In this document: piece by piece, positions 12,804 through 24,130 of the stretch
Position numbering within the stretch: the stretch's first letter is position 1
Layout of the letters: each line of letters opens with the position of its first letter
Assembly: GCF_950097975.1 (NCBI RefSeq)
Contig: NZ_CATNHF010000028.1
Span: 124,001-188,000, forward strand
Source: Microbacterium sp. T2.11-28
GTDB taxonomy: Bacteria; Actinomycetota; Actinomycetes; Actinomycetales; Microbacteriaceae
Reading direction: 5' to 3'
DNA length: 64,000 nt
Notes under the pieces: generated by a model
What the model was told of the DNA's origin: nothing
The model's database searches: none
Seen by the model: only the letters and a program-made list of their open reading frames with translations
Translations under genes and position numbers: made by a program

Positions 12804-14288
12804 ATGGCAGAAGAAGAGCGACCCCACCGAGGCGACAAGCCTCGGTACGCCCCTGCCTCGGGTTCCCGTCGACCCCGGCCGAGCCGCGACGGCGACAAGC
12901 CATACGCGAAGCGCGATGGTGAGAAGCGTCCCTACGCGAAGCGCGACGGTGACAAGCCGTACGCGAAGCGCGATGGTGACAAGCGTCCGTATGCGAAGCG
13001 CGATGGTGACAAGCCGTACGCGAAGCGCGATGGTGACAAGCGTCCGTATGCGAAGCGCGATGGTGACAAGCCGTACGCGAAGCGCGATGGTGACAAGCCG
13101 TACGCGAAGCGCGATGGTGACAAGCCGTACGCGAAGCGCGATGGTGACAAGCCGTACGCGAAGCGCGATGGTGACAAGCGTCCCTTCGAGCGTCGCGATG
13201 GTGACAAGCGTCCCTTCGAGCGTCGCGATGGTGACAAGCGTCCCTTCGAGCGTCGCGATGGTGACAAGCGCCCCTACGAGCGTCGCGACGGTGACAAGCG
13301 CCCCTACGAGCGTCGCGACGGTGACAAGCCGTACGCGAAGCGCGATGGTGACAAGCGTCCCTATGAGCGTCGCGATGGTGACCGTCCGTACGCCAAGCGC
13401 GACGATCGCCGCCCGTCCCGCCCGCCGCAGGACGACGACCGCCGGCGCGAGCGAGGGCCCGAGATCCCCGACGACGTCACCGGGCGGGATCTCAACGGTC
13501 AGGCGCGCAACGAGCTGAAGACGCTGAGCAAGGAGAACGCCGAAGAGGTCGCGCGCCACCTCGCGATGGCCGCGCGCCTCATCGACGACGATCCCACGCT
13601 CGCCCACGAGCATGCGCTGGCAGCATCGCGCCGCGCAGGCCGCATCGCGGTGGTGCGCGAGACCGTCGCGATCACGGCATATGCGACGGGGGACTTCGCC
13701 CTCGCACTGCGTGAGCTGCGCACCTACCGTCGGATCTCCGGTCGCGACGACCAGATCGCACTGATGGTGGACAGCGAGCGCGGAGTGGGACGCGCCGACC
13801 GTGCCCTCGAGGTGGGTCGCACGGTCGACCGCGCCTCGCTCCCCGTCGACGTCCGCGTCGAACTGGCGATCGCCATGTCGGGGGCACGACTCGACCTCGG
13901 TCAGACCGAGCGGGCGCTGCAGGAGCTCGACATTCCGGAACTCGACCCGGACCGGGCGTTCTCGTGGAGCCCGGCACTGTTCGCCGCGCGCGCGACCGTG
14001 CTCGAGGAGCTGGGGCGGCTCGATGAGGCGGAGCGCTGGCAGCGCCGCGCCGACATCGCGGCCGAGGCGCTCGGCGCCGTCGATGCCGACCTCGAGGAGA
14101 TCGAGATCGACGAGATCGAAGAACTCGACATCGACGAGGACCTCCAGGACGACGCGGCCCGTGCGGACGAGGGACCGGTGCCGGCGGATGTCGACGATCC
14201 CGGTCCCGAGGCCGACGAGACCGACGACGAGCAGCCGGCCGCCGCTGAGGAGCAGCCCGCTGCCCAGCCGGAGGTCGACCGCGACTGA
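12804..14288 (+). CDS. Repeat-rich basic/TPR-like protein (Rv1691-position homologue)
   Basis: 494 aa. The ATG at 12804 has AGGAAAGGA 8 bases upstream. Residues 29-199 are 18 tandem 9- or 10-residue units of the form DGDK(R)PYAKR or DGDKRPFERR. Residues about 220-435 form a helical region with TPR-like periodicity (for example GDFALALRELRTYRRISG and LGQTERALQELDI). The tail, about 436-494, is strongly acidic (EEIEIDEIEELDIDEDL). By position it matches Rv1691 of M. tuberculosis, also a TPR-type protein of unknown role; the rRNA operon just upstream is a local difference. The stop overlaps the next ATG by one base. RNA or ribosome binding through the basic, Arg/Tyr-rich repeats is plausible but is inference. 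Confidence 0.75.
   Translation: MAEEERPHRGDKPRYAPASGSRRPRPSRDGDKPYAKRDGEKRPYAKRDGDKPYAKRDGDKRPYAKRDGDKPYAKRDGDKRPYAKRDGDKPYAKRDGDKPYAKRDGDKPYAKRDGDKPYAKRDGDKRPFERRDGDKRPFERRDGDKRPFERRDGDKRPYERRDGDKRPYERRDGDKPYAKRDGDKRPYERRDGDRPYAKRDDRRPSRPPQDDDRRRERGPEIPDDVTGRDLNGQARNELKTLSKENAEEVARHLAMAARLIDDDPTLAHEHALAASRRAGRIAVVRETVAITAYATGDFALALRELRTYRRISGRDDQIALMVDSERGVGRADRALEVGRTVDRASLPVDVRVELAIAMSGARLDLGQTERALQELDIPELDPDRAFSWSPALFAARATVLEELGRLDEAERWQRRADIAAEALGAVDADLEEIEIDEIEELDIDEDLQDDAARADEGPVPADVDDPGPEADETDDEQPAAAEEQPAAQPEVDRD
12888..13400 (+). repeat. Tandem 27/30-bp coding repeat array (18 units)
   Basis: In-frame units of 27 bp (nine of them) or 30 bp (nine) built on CGCGATGGTGACAAGCC or CGTCC variants. 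Neighbouring units differ at very few bases, so unequal crossover or slippage can change the copy number in steps that keep the frame. Confidence 0.95.
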
Positions 14289-15319
14289 TGGCGCTGTTCT
14301 CCCGCTCGCGTCCGACGCCGCTCGACGGCGTCGACCTGCTGCTCGCCGATCTCGACGGCGTCGTCTACGCCGGTCCCGGCGCACTTCCCCACGCGATCGA
14401 CAGCCTGAATCGCGCGGCGCAGGACCGACCGCTCGGATACATCACCAACAACGCGTCCCGACGTGACGAGACCGTCGCCGCGCACCTGCGCGAGCTCGGT
14501 CTGCACACGCAGGCGCGCGATGTGGTCACCAGCCCGCAGGCCGCGATGCGACTGCTGCGCGACCGGGTGCCCGCGGGCGCCGTCGTGCTCGTGGTCGGGG
14601 GAGACGGGCTCGTGCACGAGCTCGAGAAGGCCGGGTACCGCGTCACGCGGAGCGCGGAGGATTCTCCCGCCGCGGTCGTCCAGGGGTTCGCGCCCGAGGT
14701 GGGATGGGCGCAACTGGCGGAAGCGGCCTATGCGCTGGCGCTCCCGGAGGACGAGGGCGGGATCCCGTGGATCGCGACCAACACGGACTGGACCATCCCG
14801 CAGGCGCGGGGAATCGCGCCGGGCAACGGCACGCTCGTGTCGGCGGTGCACACCGCCGTCGGACGGCTCGCGACGGTGGCGGGCAAGCCCGAGCGCCCGA
14901 TCTTCGACGAGGCCGTCGCCCGCTTCGGCGCGCAGCGGCCGCTGTTCATCGGCGACCGCCTCGACACCGACATCGCCGGCGCGCAGGCGGCGGGCATGGC
15001 ATCGGCTCTCGTGCTGACCGGCATCGACAGGCCTAAGCACGTGCTGGCCGCGCCGACCCATTCGCGTCCCGATTTCATCCTGTCCGACCTGCGCGAGCTC
15101 CACGAGCCGTACCCCGAGACGATCGTGAAGGGCGACGTCACCACCGTCGGATCCGCCTCGGTGCGCATCGACGGACCGGACGTGCGGATCATCGCCGAGG
15201 GGGACCGGCCCATCGACCTGGTGCGCGCCGGCGCCGCGGCCATCTGGGCGACGGGGCGTGCGATCTACGGGTTCCGCGTTCCCGAACGCCTCTACGCCGA
15301 TCCGTTCCACCGGCCCTGA
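14288..15319 (+). CDS. HAD-IIA family hydrolase
   Basis: 343 aa. Motif I is LLADLDGVVYAGPGALPHA with the two catalytic aspartates at about residues 20 and 22. Motif II lies in YITNNASR at about 57. Motifs III/IV are KPERPIF and FIGDRLDTDIAGAQAAGM at about 200 and 219-236. This is the NagD/phosphoglycolate-phosphatase-like type, the position homologue of Rv1692. A last 70 residues after VLTGIDRP extend beyond the usual NagD length. ATG overlaps the preceding TGA by one base. The substrate is probably a small phosphometabolite; which one cannot be said. Confidence 0.88.
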   Translation: MALFSRSRPTPLDGVDLLLADLDGVVYAGPGALPHAIDSLNRAAQDRPLGYITNNASRRDETVAAHLRELGLHTQARDVVTSPQAAMRLLRDRVPAGAVVLVVGGDGLVHELEKAGYRVTRSAEDSPAAVVQGFAPEVGWAQLAEAAYALALPEDEGGIPWIATNTDWTIPQARGIAPGNGTLVSAVHTAVGRLATVAGKPERPIFDEAVARFGAQRPLFIGDRLDTDIAGAQAAGMASALVLTGIDRPKHVLAAPTHSRPDFILSDLRELHEPYPETIVKGDVTTVGSASVRIDGPDVRIIAEGDRPIDLVRAGAAAIWATGRAIYGFRVPERLYADPFHRP

Positions 15320-15331
15320 CCGTCACGCGCG

Positions 15332-15337
15332 TAGGGT
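15332..15337 (+). promoter_or_regulatory. -10 element for the 54-aa gene and tlyA operon
   Basis: TAGGGT exactly 6 bases before the ATG at 15344, so the downstream operon can start as a leaderless mRNA independent of the genes upstream. Confidence 0.6.
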
Positions 15338-15343
15338 GGAGGC

Positions 15344-15508
15344 ATGTCGATGGATGCCGCTGACCGCGACGAGCGCCGCGAGGATCTCCTCTCGACCCTC
15401 GAGGTGATCGAGGAGCAGCCGCTCGCCGAGCGCGCCGCCGCGTACGCCGCCCTGCACGACGAACTCGCACGGCGGCTCGAGTCCGGTCCCCGCGACAGCC
15501 ACGCATGA
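15344..15508 (+). CDS. Small conserved helical protein (Rv1693-position homologue)
   Basis: 54 aa, charged and almost entirely helical: it contains RREDLLSTLEVIEEQPLAE and a second helix YAALHDELARRLE. It has no cysteine and no signal peptide. The gene is supported by its own -10 hexamer 6 bases upstream and by a 4-base ATGA overlap with tlyA. M. tuberculosis has a similarly small gene (Rv1693) at this exact place before tlyA. It may be a partner or regulator of TlyA, but that rests on position only. Confidence 0.8.
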   Translation: MSMDAADRDERREDLLSTLEVIEEQPLAERAAAYAALHDELARRLESGPRDSHA

Positions 15509-16314
15509 CGAGCCGCCTCGACGCGGCTCTCGCCCAGCGCGGTCTCGCCCGGTCGCGGACCCACGCCGCCCAGCTGATCGACGCGGGGCTGGTGACCGTC
15601 GACGGTGTCGGCGTCGTGAAGGCGGCGACGAAGGTCGACGACGAGGCGCGCATCGAGGTCGCGCCGACAGACCACTACGTCAGTCGCGCCGCTCACAAGC
15701 TCATCGCCGCCCTCGATGCGTTCGGCGTGGTGGTGGATGGCCGGATCGCCCTCGACATGGGCGCGTCCACCGGCGGATTCACGCAGGTGCTGCGCGAGCG
15801 CGGCGCACAGCCCGTGCTCGCCGTCGACGTGGGCCACGGGCAGCTGTCGCGTCAGATCGCCGATGATCCCGGTGTGATCGGCGTCGAGGGGTTCAACGTG
15901 CGGCACATGACGGCCGGCGCCCTGGCGGAGGCCAGCGGCGTGTCGACGCGTCCCGAGGTCGTCACCGCCGACCTCTCGTTCATCTCGCTCGGTCACGTCC
16001 TCCCGGCCGTCGCTGAGGTGGTCGATCCCTCCGCCGACATCGTGGTCCTCGTGAAGCCTCAGTTCGAGGTGGGCCGCACCGGCGTGCGCGAGGGCGTCGT
16101 GACCGACCCGGGCAAACGTGCCGACGCGGTCGCCGGGGTGCTGTGGCAGGCATGGGACGCCGGCCTCGGCACCCATGGCGTCATCGCCTCGCCGATCATC
16201 GGAACGCACGGGAATGCGGAGTTCCTCGCCCACCTGCGCGTGCGCGGCTCGGACCCCGACGCCGGCAATCCGACAGAATGGTTGAGCACCGTGAACCGAC
16301 TGGCGGGAATCTGA
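15505..16314 (+). CDS. tlyA: TlyA-type rRNA 2'-O-methyltransferase
   Basis: 269 aa. An N-terminal S4 RNA-binding domain (about residues 1-60, SRTHAAQLIDAGLVTVDG) precedes an FtsJ-like S-adenosylmethionine methyltransferase domain with motif I LDMGASTGGFTQVL at about residue 84. Family members methylate 16S C1409 and/or 23S C1920 ribose, and in mycobacteria this makes ribosomes sensitive to capreomycin. The ATG overlaps the stop of the 54-aa gene by 4 bases and the stop overlaps nadK by one base. Confidence 0.93.
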   Translation: MTSRLDAALAQRGLARSRTHAAQLIDAGLVTVDGVGVVKAATKVDDEARIEVAPTDHYVSRAAHKLIAALDAFGVVVDGRIALDMGASTGGFTQVLRERGAQPVLAVDVGHGQLSRQIADDPGVIGVEGFNVRHMTAGALAEASGVSTRPEVVTADLSFISLGHVLPAVAEVVDPSADIVVLVKPQFEVGRTGVREGVVTDPGKRADAVAGVLWQAWDAGLGTHGVIASPIIGTHGNAEFLAHLRVRGSDPDAGNPTEWLSTVNRLAGI

Positions 16315-17237
16315 TGACCACACGCGAGATCCTGGTGGTCGCGCACGCACACCGTGCCGACACCGTCGCCGCGGCCGCGCGCGTCGTCACGGCGCTGACC
16401 GCCGCGGGGGCGCACCCGGTGCTGCCCGGCGACGACGACGCGCTGATCGATGCCCTGTCGGCCACCGGCGGGTTCGGCGTGCTCGGCCGCGACGTGCAGA
16501 TCGATCAGATCGAGCTCGCCATCGTCCTCGGCGGCGACGGGACGATCCTGCGCGCGGCGGAGATCGTCCGCGAGAGCACCGCCCCCGTGCTCGGCATCAA
16601 CATGGGCCATGTCGGCTTCCTGGCGGAGATCGAGGCCGACGACATCGACGACGCGATGCGCCGGGTGATCGCGCGCGACTACGACGTCGAGGAGCGCATG
16701 GCGCTCTCGGTGCGCGTGAAGGACGTCGACGGCTCCGTCATCTACGAGACGTGGGCGCTCAACGAGGCCACCGTCGAGAAGGCGTCGCGCGAACGCATGA
16801 TGGAGGTCGTCATCGAGATCGACGGCCGCCCGCTGTCGACCTTCGGCTGCGACGGCATGGTCGTCGCCACCCCCACGGGGTCGACGGCGTACAACTTCTC
16901 TGCCGGCGGTCCGGTCATCTGGCCCTCCGTCGAGGCGATCGCCGTCGTACCGCTGTCGGCGCACGCGCTCTTCGCCCGGCCGCTGGTCGTGGGTCCGGAG
17001 GCTTCCGTGGCCATCGAGGTGCTGGCGCGCACCTACGGCACCGGCATCCTGTGGTGCGACGGCCGCCGCTCGCACGACCTGCCGCCTGGAGCGCGCGTGG
17101 TCGTGCGACGCTCGAGCCGGCCCGTCCGCCTCGCGCGGCTGCACCCCGCGTCGTTCACCGATCGGCTGGTGCGGAAGTTCCGCCTCCCCGTGGCGGGGTG
17201 GCGCGGCCCGGCCGGCACGGTGATGGAGGCTGAGTGA
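16314..17237 (+). CDS. nadK: NAD kinase
   Basis: 307 aa. It phosphorylates NAD to NADP. The family motif GGDGT is at about residue 73 (VLGGDGTILRAAE), NMGHVGFL follows at about 96, and the glycine-rich active loop is TPTGSTAYNFSAGGP at about 184-198. The start ATG at 16314 overlaps the tlyA stop; an in-frame extension upstream reads through tlyA and is not used. The stop overlaps the recN GTG by 4 bases. The order tlyA-nadK-recN is conserved across Actinobacteria. Confidence 0.95.
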   Translation: MTTREILVVAHAHRADTVAAAARVVTALTAAGAHPVLPGDDDALIDALSATGGFGVLGRDVQIDQIELAIVLGGDGTILRAAEIVRESTAPVLGINMGHVGFLAEIEADDIDDAMRRVIARDYDVEERMALSVRVKDVDGSVIYETWALNEATVEKASRERMMEVVIEIDGRPLSTFGCDGMVVATPTGSTAYNFSAGGPVIWPSVEAIAVVPLSAHALFARPLVVGPEASVAIEVLARTYGTGILWCDGRRSHDLPPGARVVVRRSSRPVRLARLHPASFTDRLVRKFRLPVAGWRGPAGTVMEAE

Positions 17238-18937
17238 TCGAGCAGATGACGCTGCGCGATCTCGGCGTGATCGCGCAGGCCACTCTTCCGATCGGACCGG
17301 GCTTCACGGCGATCACCGGCGAGACCGGCGCCGGCAAGACGATGGTCGTGACCGGACTGGGACTGCTTCTCGGGCAGCGCGCTGATTCCGGGGCCGTGCG
17401 CTCCGGCGCCGCGCAGGCGTCGGTCGAAGGCGTCTGGATCGTCCCGGCCGACGGGCCGGTCGCCGAACGCGTGCGCGAGGCGGGTGGCGACGTGGAGCCC
17501 GTGGGCTCCGGCGACGCCGAGCTCTACCTCGGGCGCACGATCTCCAGCGAGGGCCGGGGGCGAGCGACGGTGGGAGGCCGCACGGCGCCCGCCGGGGTCC
17601 TCGCCGACCTCGCCGATCAGCTCGTGGTCGTGCACGGCCAGTCCGATCAGCTGCGCCTGCGTTCGGGCGCCGCCCAGCGCGACGCCCTCGACCGGTTCGC
17701 CGGCGCTCCCGTCGCCGACGCGCTCGCGGCCTACCGCGACGCATGGGAGCGGGCGCGCTCGCTGTCGGACGAGCTGGCGGAGCTGACCGCCCACCGCGAC
17801 GAGCGGGCACGCGAGGCCGACGAGCTGCGCGACGCTCTCGCCGAGATCGAGCAGCTCGACCCGCAGCCGGGCGAGGACGCCGAGCTCGCCCAGCGCGCGG
17901 AGCGTCTGGCCAACGCCGAGGAGCTGCGCCTGGCCGCCGCGACGGCCCACGACGCGCTGTCGGGCGAGGACGACCGCCCCGATGTCATCGCGCTCCTCGC
18001 GGAAGCACGGCGGAGCCTGGAGCGCTCCGCGCACAGCGACGAGCGGCTCGGGGCGATCGCCGAGCAGGTCGGCGAGCTCGGCTACCGCGCCGCCGACCTG
18101 GCGGGGGAGCTGAGCGCGTATCTCGCCGACCTCGACGAGACCGGACCGCACGAGCTCGCCGCCGTCGAGGAGCGACGGGCCGCTCTTCAGGTGCTCGTCC
18201 GCCGGCACGGGTCGCTCGAGGCGGCGCTGACCCTGCAGGACCGCGGATCGGCCCGACTGCTCGAACTGGAAGACGACGGGGATCGCATCGAGCGACTCGC
18301 CTCGGAGCAGGAGGCCGCAGCTGCGCAGCTCGACGCCGCCGCCGAGATCCTCACCCGTGCGCGGACGGAAGCGGCGGAGAGGCTGGCCGCGGCGGTCACC
18401 GAGGAGCTGCGTCACCTGGCTCTTCCCGATGCCCGCCTGACCGTGGCGGTCGCGGCCGGTGCGCACAGCGCGGCCGGTCGGGACGAGGTGACCATCCTGC
18501 TCGCCCCGCATCCCGGCGCCGAGCCGCGTCCGGTGGCCCGCGGGGCCTCGGGCGGTGAGCTCAGCCGGGTGATGCTCGCCATCGAGGTGGTGATCTCCCG
18601 CACCGATCCGGTGCCCACCTTCGTGTTCGACGAGGTGGACGCGGGCATCGGCGGCGCCGCGGCGATCGAGGTGGGGCGCCGCCTGGCGCAGCTGGCGCAG
18701 TCGAGCCAGGTCATCGCGGTCACCCATCTGGCGCAGGTGGCCGCGTTCGCGGGCAATCACCTCAGCGTCGTGAAGTCCGGAGACGGGTCGGTCACCGCCT
18801 CCAGCGTCCGCCGGCTGGACGGCGCAGAGCGCGAAGCGGAGATGGCACGCCTGCTGTCGGGACTGGCCGATTCGGAGACCGCCCTCGAACACGCACGTGA
18901 GCTGCTGAGCCTCGGCGGCCACGGGCTGATAGGATGA
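17234..18937 (+). CDS. recN: DNA repair protein RecN
   Basis: 567 aa SMC-like ATPase that acts at double-strand breaks. Walker A is TGETGAGKT at about residues 30-38. The middle (about 150-380) is a coiled coil of Glu/Arg/Ala heptads. The ABC signature RGASGGELSRVMLAIE is at about 436 and Walker B FVFDEVDAGIGG at about 463. GTG start overlapping nadK by 4 bases. Confidence 0.95.
   Translation: MIEQMTLRDLGVIAQATLPIGPGFTAITGETGAGKTMVVTGLGLLLGQRADSGAVRSGAAQASVEGVWIVPADGPVAERVREAGGDVEPVGSGDAELYLGRTISSEGRGRATVGGRTAPAGVLADLADQLVVVHGQSDQLRLRSGAAQRDALDRFAGAPVADALAAYRDAWERARSLSDELAELTAHRDERAREADELRDALAEIEQLDPQPGEDAELAQRAERLANAEELRLAAATAHDALSGEDDRPDVIALLAEARRSLERSAHSDERLGAIAEQVGELGYRAADLAGELSAYLADLDETGPHELAAVEERRAALQVLVRRHGSLEAALTLQDRGSARLLELEDDGDRIERLASEQEAAAAQLDAAAEILTRARTEAAERLAAAVTEELRHLALPDARLTVAVAAGAHSAAGRDEVTILLAPHPGAEPRPVARGASGGELSRVMLAIEVVISRTDPVPTFVFDEVDAGIGGAAAIEVGRRLAQLAQSSQVIAVTHLAQVAAFAGNHLSVVKSGDGSVTASSVRRLDGAEREAEMARLLSGLADSETALEHARELLSLGGHGLIG
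18930..18935 (+). promoter_or_regulatory. -10 element for pyrG inside the recN end
   Basis: TAGGAT ends 8 bases before the pyrG GTG, within the last codons of recN. It would allow pyrG to be expressed apart from the recN operon. Confidence 0.45.
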
Positions 18938-21206
<2,269 letters not shown>

Positions 21207-21207
21207 G

Positions 21208-22143
21208 ATGAGGCTCGCACGCGCGGTCGAGACGTACCTGCGTCACGTCGCGATCGAGCGCGGCCTCTCCGAGCACACCGTCGCCGCCTATCGCCGCGAC
21301 CTCTCCGGCTACGCGGGATGGCTGCAGGACCGGGGCGTCGAGGATGTCGGCGCCGTCACCGCCGAGCTGGTGGCGGCGTTCGTCGCCGAGCGCGCCTCGG
21401 CCGAGCCCCCGCCCGCCGCCACCTCGCTCGCCCGGCTGCAGTCGTCGGTGCGGGGGCTGCATCGCTTCCTCGCGCAGGAGGGGCTGACGGGCGACGATCC
21501 GACCAGCCGGCTGCGCCCGCCGAAGACACCGCAGCGACTCCCGAAAGCGCTCACCATCGACCAGGTCGAGACCCTGCTCGACGGCGCCGGCCCGCTCCCC
21601 GGGGATGCGGCGGGCGAGACCGGCGAGGGCGGCCTGATCCGGCTGCGCGACCGGGCGCTCCTCGAGCTGCTGTACGCGACCGGAGCCCGCGTGTCGGAGA
21701 TCGTCCAGCTCGACGTGGACGATCTGGCGCACGGCGACGTGCTGCGCGTGCGCGGGAAGGGCGCGAAGGAGCGCATCGTGCCGGTCGGCTCGTACGCGCG
21801 CGCCGCGGTCGACGCCTACCTGGCGCGGGTGCGTCCCGAGCTCGCACGGCGCGGAAAGGCGACGCCGCGACTCTTCCTGGGAGTGCGCGGAGCGCCGTTG
21901 TCGCGGCAGAGCGCGTGGCTCATCATCCAGCAGGCGGCAGAGCGCGCCGCGCTGCGCGCACACGTGTCGCCGCATACGCTGCGGCACTCTTTCGCCACGC
22001 ACCTTCTCCAGGGCGGCGCGGACGTGCGGGTGGTCCAGGAGCTGCTCGGCCACGCGTCGGTCGCGACCACGCAGATCTACACGCACGTCACCGTCGACGC
22101 GCTCCGCGACGTGTACGTCACCTCGCACCCTCGCGCGCGCTGA
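21208..22143 (+). CDS. xerD: Site-specific tyrosine recombinase XerD
   Basis: 311 aa. The N-terminal SAM-like DNA-binding domain covers about residues 1-100. The catalytic domain has the first Arg in [16 protein letters not shown] (about 161), Lys in [12 protein letters not shown], His-x-x-Arg in [12 protein letters not shown] (about 258), then [14 protein letters not shown] with the second His and the nucleophile Tyr (about 290). It resolves chromosome dimers at dif with XerC. The pyrG-NUDIX-xerD context supports XerD rather than XerC or a phage integrase. Confidence 0.93.
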   Translation: MRLARAVETYLRHVAIERGLSEHTVAAYRRDLSGYAGWLQDRGVEDVGAVTAELVAAFVAERASAEPPPAATSLARLQSSVRGLHRFLAQEGLTGDDPTSRLRPPKTPQRLPKALTIDQVETLLDGAGPLPGDAAGETGEGGLIRLRDRALLELLYATGARVSEIVQLDVDDLAHGDVLRVRGKGAKERIVPVGSYARAAVDAYLARVRPELARRGKATPRLFLGVRGAPLSRQSAWLIIQQAAERAALRAHVSPHTLRHSFATHLLQGGADVRVVQELLGHASVATTQIYTHVTVDALRDVYVTSHPRAR

Positions 22144-22230
22144 TCCCGCGGGTCGCCCAGCCGCCAGGGGACGGGGTTTCTCACGGCCCTTCCGGCTTCC
22201 GGCCGCGCCGCCGTGGCGGACACTGGGACC

Positions 22231-22845
22231 ATGACCACCGACCACGCCGCGACGCCGGCTGCTCGCTTCCGGCCCGGGCGGGGGCTCGCCGTGTTCTGGA
22301 TCGTCGCCGCGCTGCTCGGCTGGGTGGTGTCGTTCCTCCTCTACAAGGAGTACGTCGGGCAGCTCACGGGAGCCGACGCGATCATCTCCTGCGACATCAG
22401 CCCCATCGTCACCTGCGGGCCGAATCTGCTCACGCCCGGCGGCAATCTGCTCGGGTTCAGCAACTCGATCATCGGGGTGGTGCTGTTCGTCGGTCCCGTC
22501 TACGCCGGGGTCAGCGCGCTCGCCGCCCCGGGCGGGCTGTCGGCCTGGTACTGGCGCACGTTCGCGGCGTTCGTGGGCGCGGCGTTCGTCTTCGTCCATG
22601 TGCTCGCCGCGCGCAGCGTGTTCGAGTACGGCTCGCTGTGCCCGTGGTGCATGGTGGTGTGGCTCGTGACGATCCCGCTCTTCTGGTCGGTGCTCGGCTG
22701 GACGCTCCGCGACGGCGTGTGGGGGAGAGCCCCCGCGCGGGCGGGCGCGGTCATCCTGTCCTGGCTGCCGCTGATCGTCCTCCTCGACTACCTCGTCATC
22801 GCCGTGGCGGCTCAGCTGCGGCTCGACGTGATCGGCAGCCTGTAG
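22231..22845 (+). CDS. Vitamin K epoxide reductase family protein (VKOR)
   Basis: 204 aa with four to five transmembrane helices. The active-site CPWC motif is at Cys137/Cys140, and the shuttle cysteines are Cys54 and Cys62 in the first periplasm-facing loop. Bacterial VKORs reoxidise thiol oxidoreductases and pass electrons to quinones, so the protein drives disulfide formation outside the membrane. The ATG at 22231 is chosen over the GTG at 22213 because a GACACT hexamer lies 6 bases before it. First gene of a three-gene unit with a desulfurase-like and a thioredoxin-like protein. Confidence 0.88.
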   Translation: MTTDHAATPAARFRPGRGLAVFWIVAALLGWVVSFLLYKEYVGQLTGADAIISCDISPIVTCGPNLLTPGGNLLGFSNSIIGVVLFVGPVYAGVSALAAPGGLSAWYWRTFAAFVGAAFVFVHVLAARSVFEYGSLCPWCMVVWLVTIPLFWSVLGWTLRDGVWGRAPARAGAVILSWLPLIVLLDYLVIAVAAQLRLDVIGSL

Positions 22846-22905
22846 CCGCGTTTTTCCCGGCGGACCGGCCCCGACGGCGCCGCGATGCGAGCGGACAATG
22901 AGCCC

Positions 22906-24129
22906 ATGGCCGCGACCGCATCCCCTCGTTCGCTCTTTCGACGCCGCCCTCGCCCGGCGGCGTCGAGTGCGCGGGACGGATTCGACTACCTCTCGGCCGA
23001 CGACGTCTACCTCGACAGCGCCTGCCAGACCCTCCGGCCGCGTCCGGTGATCGATGCCCTGACCACCTACTACACCGAGTACGGGGCATGCGGTGACCGG
23101 GTGAGGTACGCGTGGGGGCGACGGGTGGAGGCCGGCGTCTCGGCGACCCGCGATCGGGTGCTCTCCGTGCTCGGGCTGCCGGCCCGCCGGTATGCGTGCG
23201 CGTTCACCCTCAACACCACCTACGGCCTGAACCTCCTGCTCCAGCAGCTGCCGGCCGGCCGCTACGGCCGCATCGTCACGACCCACACCGAGCACAATGC
23301 GGTCTTCGTGTCCACCATGACCGCGGCACGGCGGCTCGGGATCCCGCGGACGGTCGTCGACCGCGGGGCCGACGGCGCCGTGGATCTCACCGGGCACGAT
23401 CTCACGGACGCGGTGGTCGTCCTGTCGGCCATGGACAACGTCACGGGCACCGTCACCGCGGACCTGGCCGACCTCGTGGCGGAGGTCCAGCGGCGGGGAG
23501 GCATCGTCATCGTCGACGCCGCTCAGGCGGCGCCCCACGCGCTCAGCCGGCTACGGGGCATCACCGCCGACGCGGTCTGCCTCTCGGCGCACAAGATGTA
23601 CGGACCGTCCCTGGGGGTGGTGGCGGCCACGACCGACCTGCTGATGTCGCTCGACGCCTCCTTCCTCGGGGGCGGCCAGGTCTCCGCGGTCACGCGGGAC
23701 GACTTCACCCTGCTGAGCGAGCCCCACACGCGACTCGAGCCGGGGCTGCAGGCGTGGGGCGAGGTCATCGCGTTCGGGGCCGCGCTGGAATGGCTGGCAC
23801 CGCGGCTCGCGGCGATCGAGGAGTCCGAGGCCCGCCTGGCGCAGCGGCTGTTCGACGGGCTCGCCCGCATGCCGCACCTGACCCTGTTCAACACCGCCGC
23901 CGCTCCCGTGATCTCCTTCGTCCCCGCGCGGGTCGGCGCCCACCGCCTGGCCGTCTTCCTGTCGCAGGCGGGGATCATGGTCCGCAGCGGGCACTTCTGC
24001 GCGCATCACTGGCTGGCCGACCGCCTCGGGATGGAGCCGCTCGTGCGCGTCAGCCTGGGCGCCCACAGCACGGCGGAAGACGTGGACCGCGCCCTCGACG
24101 TCACGTCGCGGATGATGCGGGGACTCTGA
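22906..24129 (+). CDS. Class V aminotransferase, cysteine-desulfurase (SufS-like)
   Basis: 407 aa from the ATG at 22906 (a GACAAT hexamer lies 6 bases upstream); an ATG at 22885 would add 7 residues. The PLP lysine is in SAHKMYG at about residue 230, after IVDAAQAAPH. The catalytic Cys is in SGHFCAHHW at about residue 365, in the place of SufS RTGHHCAQ. So it should release sulfur from cysteine or selenocysteine. The N-terminus opens with YLDSACQTLRP where SufS has a longer opening. It is not with sufBCD here, but between VKOR and a membrane thioredoxin-like protein. Confidence 0.8.
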   Translation: MAATASPRSLFRRRPRPAASSARDGFDYLSADDVYLDSACQTLRPRPVIDALTTYYTEYGACGDRVRYAWGRRVEAGVSATRDRVLSVLGLPARRYACAFTLNTTYGLNLLLQQLPAGRYGRIVTTHTEHNAVFVSTMTAARRLGIPRTVVDRGADGAVDLTGHDLTDAVVVLSAMDNVTGTVTADLADLVAEVQRRGGIVIVDAAQAAPHALSRLRGITADAVCLSAHKMYGPSLGVVAATTDLLMSLDASFLGGGQVSAVTRDDFTLLSEPHTRLEPGLQAWGEVIAFGAALEWLAPRLAAIEESEARLAQRLFDGLARMPHLTLFNTAAAPVISFVPARVGAHRLAVFLSQAGIMVRSGHFCAHHWLADRLGMEPLVRVSLGAHSTAEDVDRALDVTSRMMRGL

Positions 24130-24130
24130 G

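Noticed and set aside
12888..13400. CRISPR-like regular repeats
   Set aside because: The units are contiguous with no spacers, are in frame and encode a peptide repeat; no cas gene is near.
12669..14384. A 571-codon open frame on the minus strand opposite the repeat protein
   Set aside because: The frame stays open because the repeat units lack stops in that frame. The translation is a monotonous IALRVRLVT pattern, it has no start context, and it runs through the terminator and the end of 5S.
21208..22143. Phage integrase
   Set aside because: The tyrosine recombinase has the length, motifs and pyrG-NUDIX neighbourhood of housekeeping XerD.
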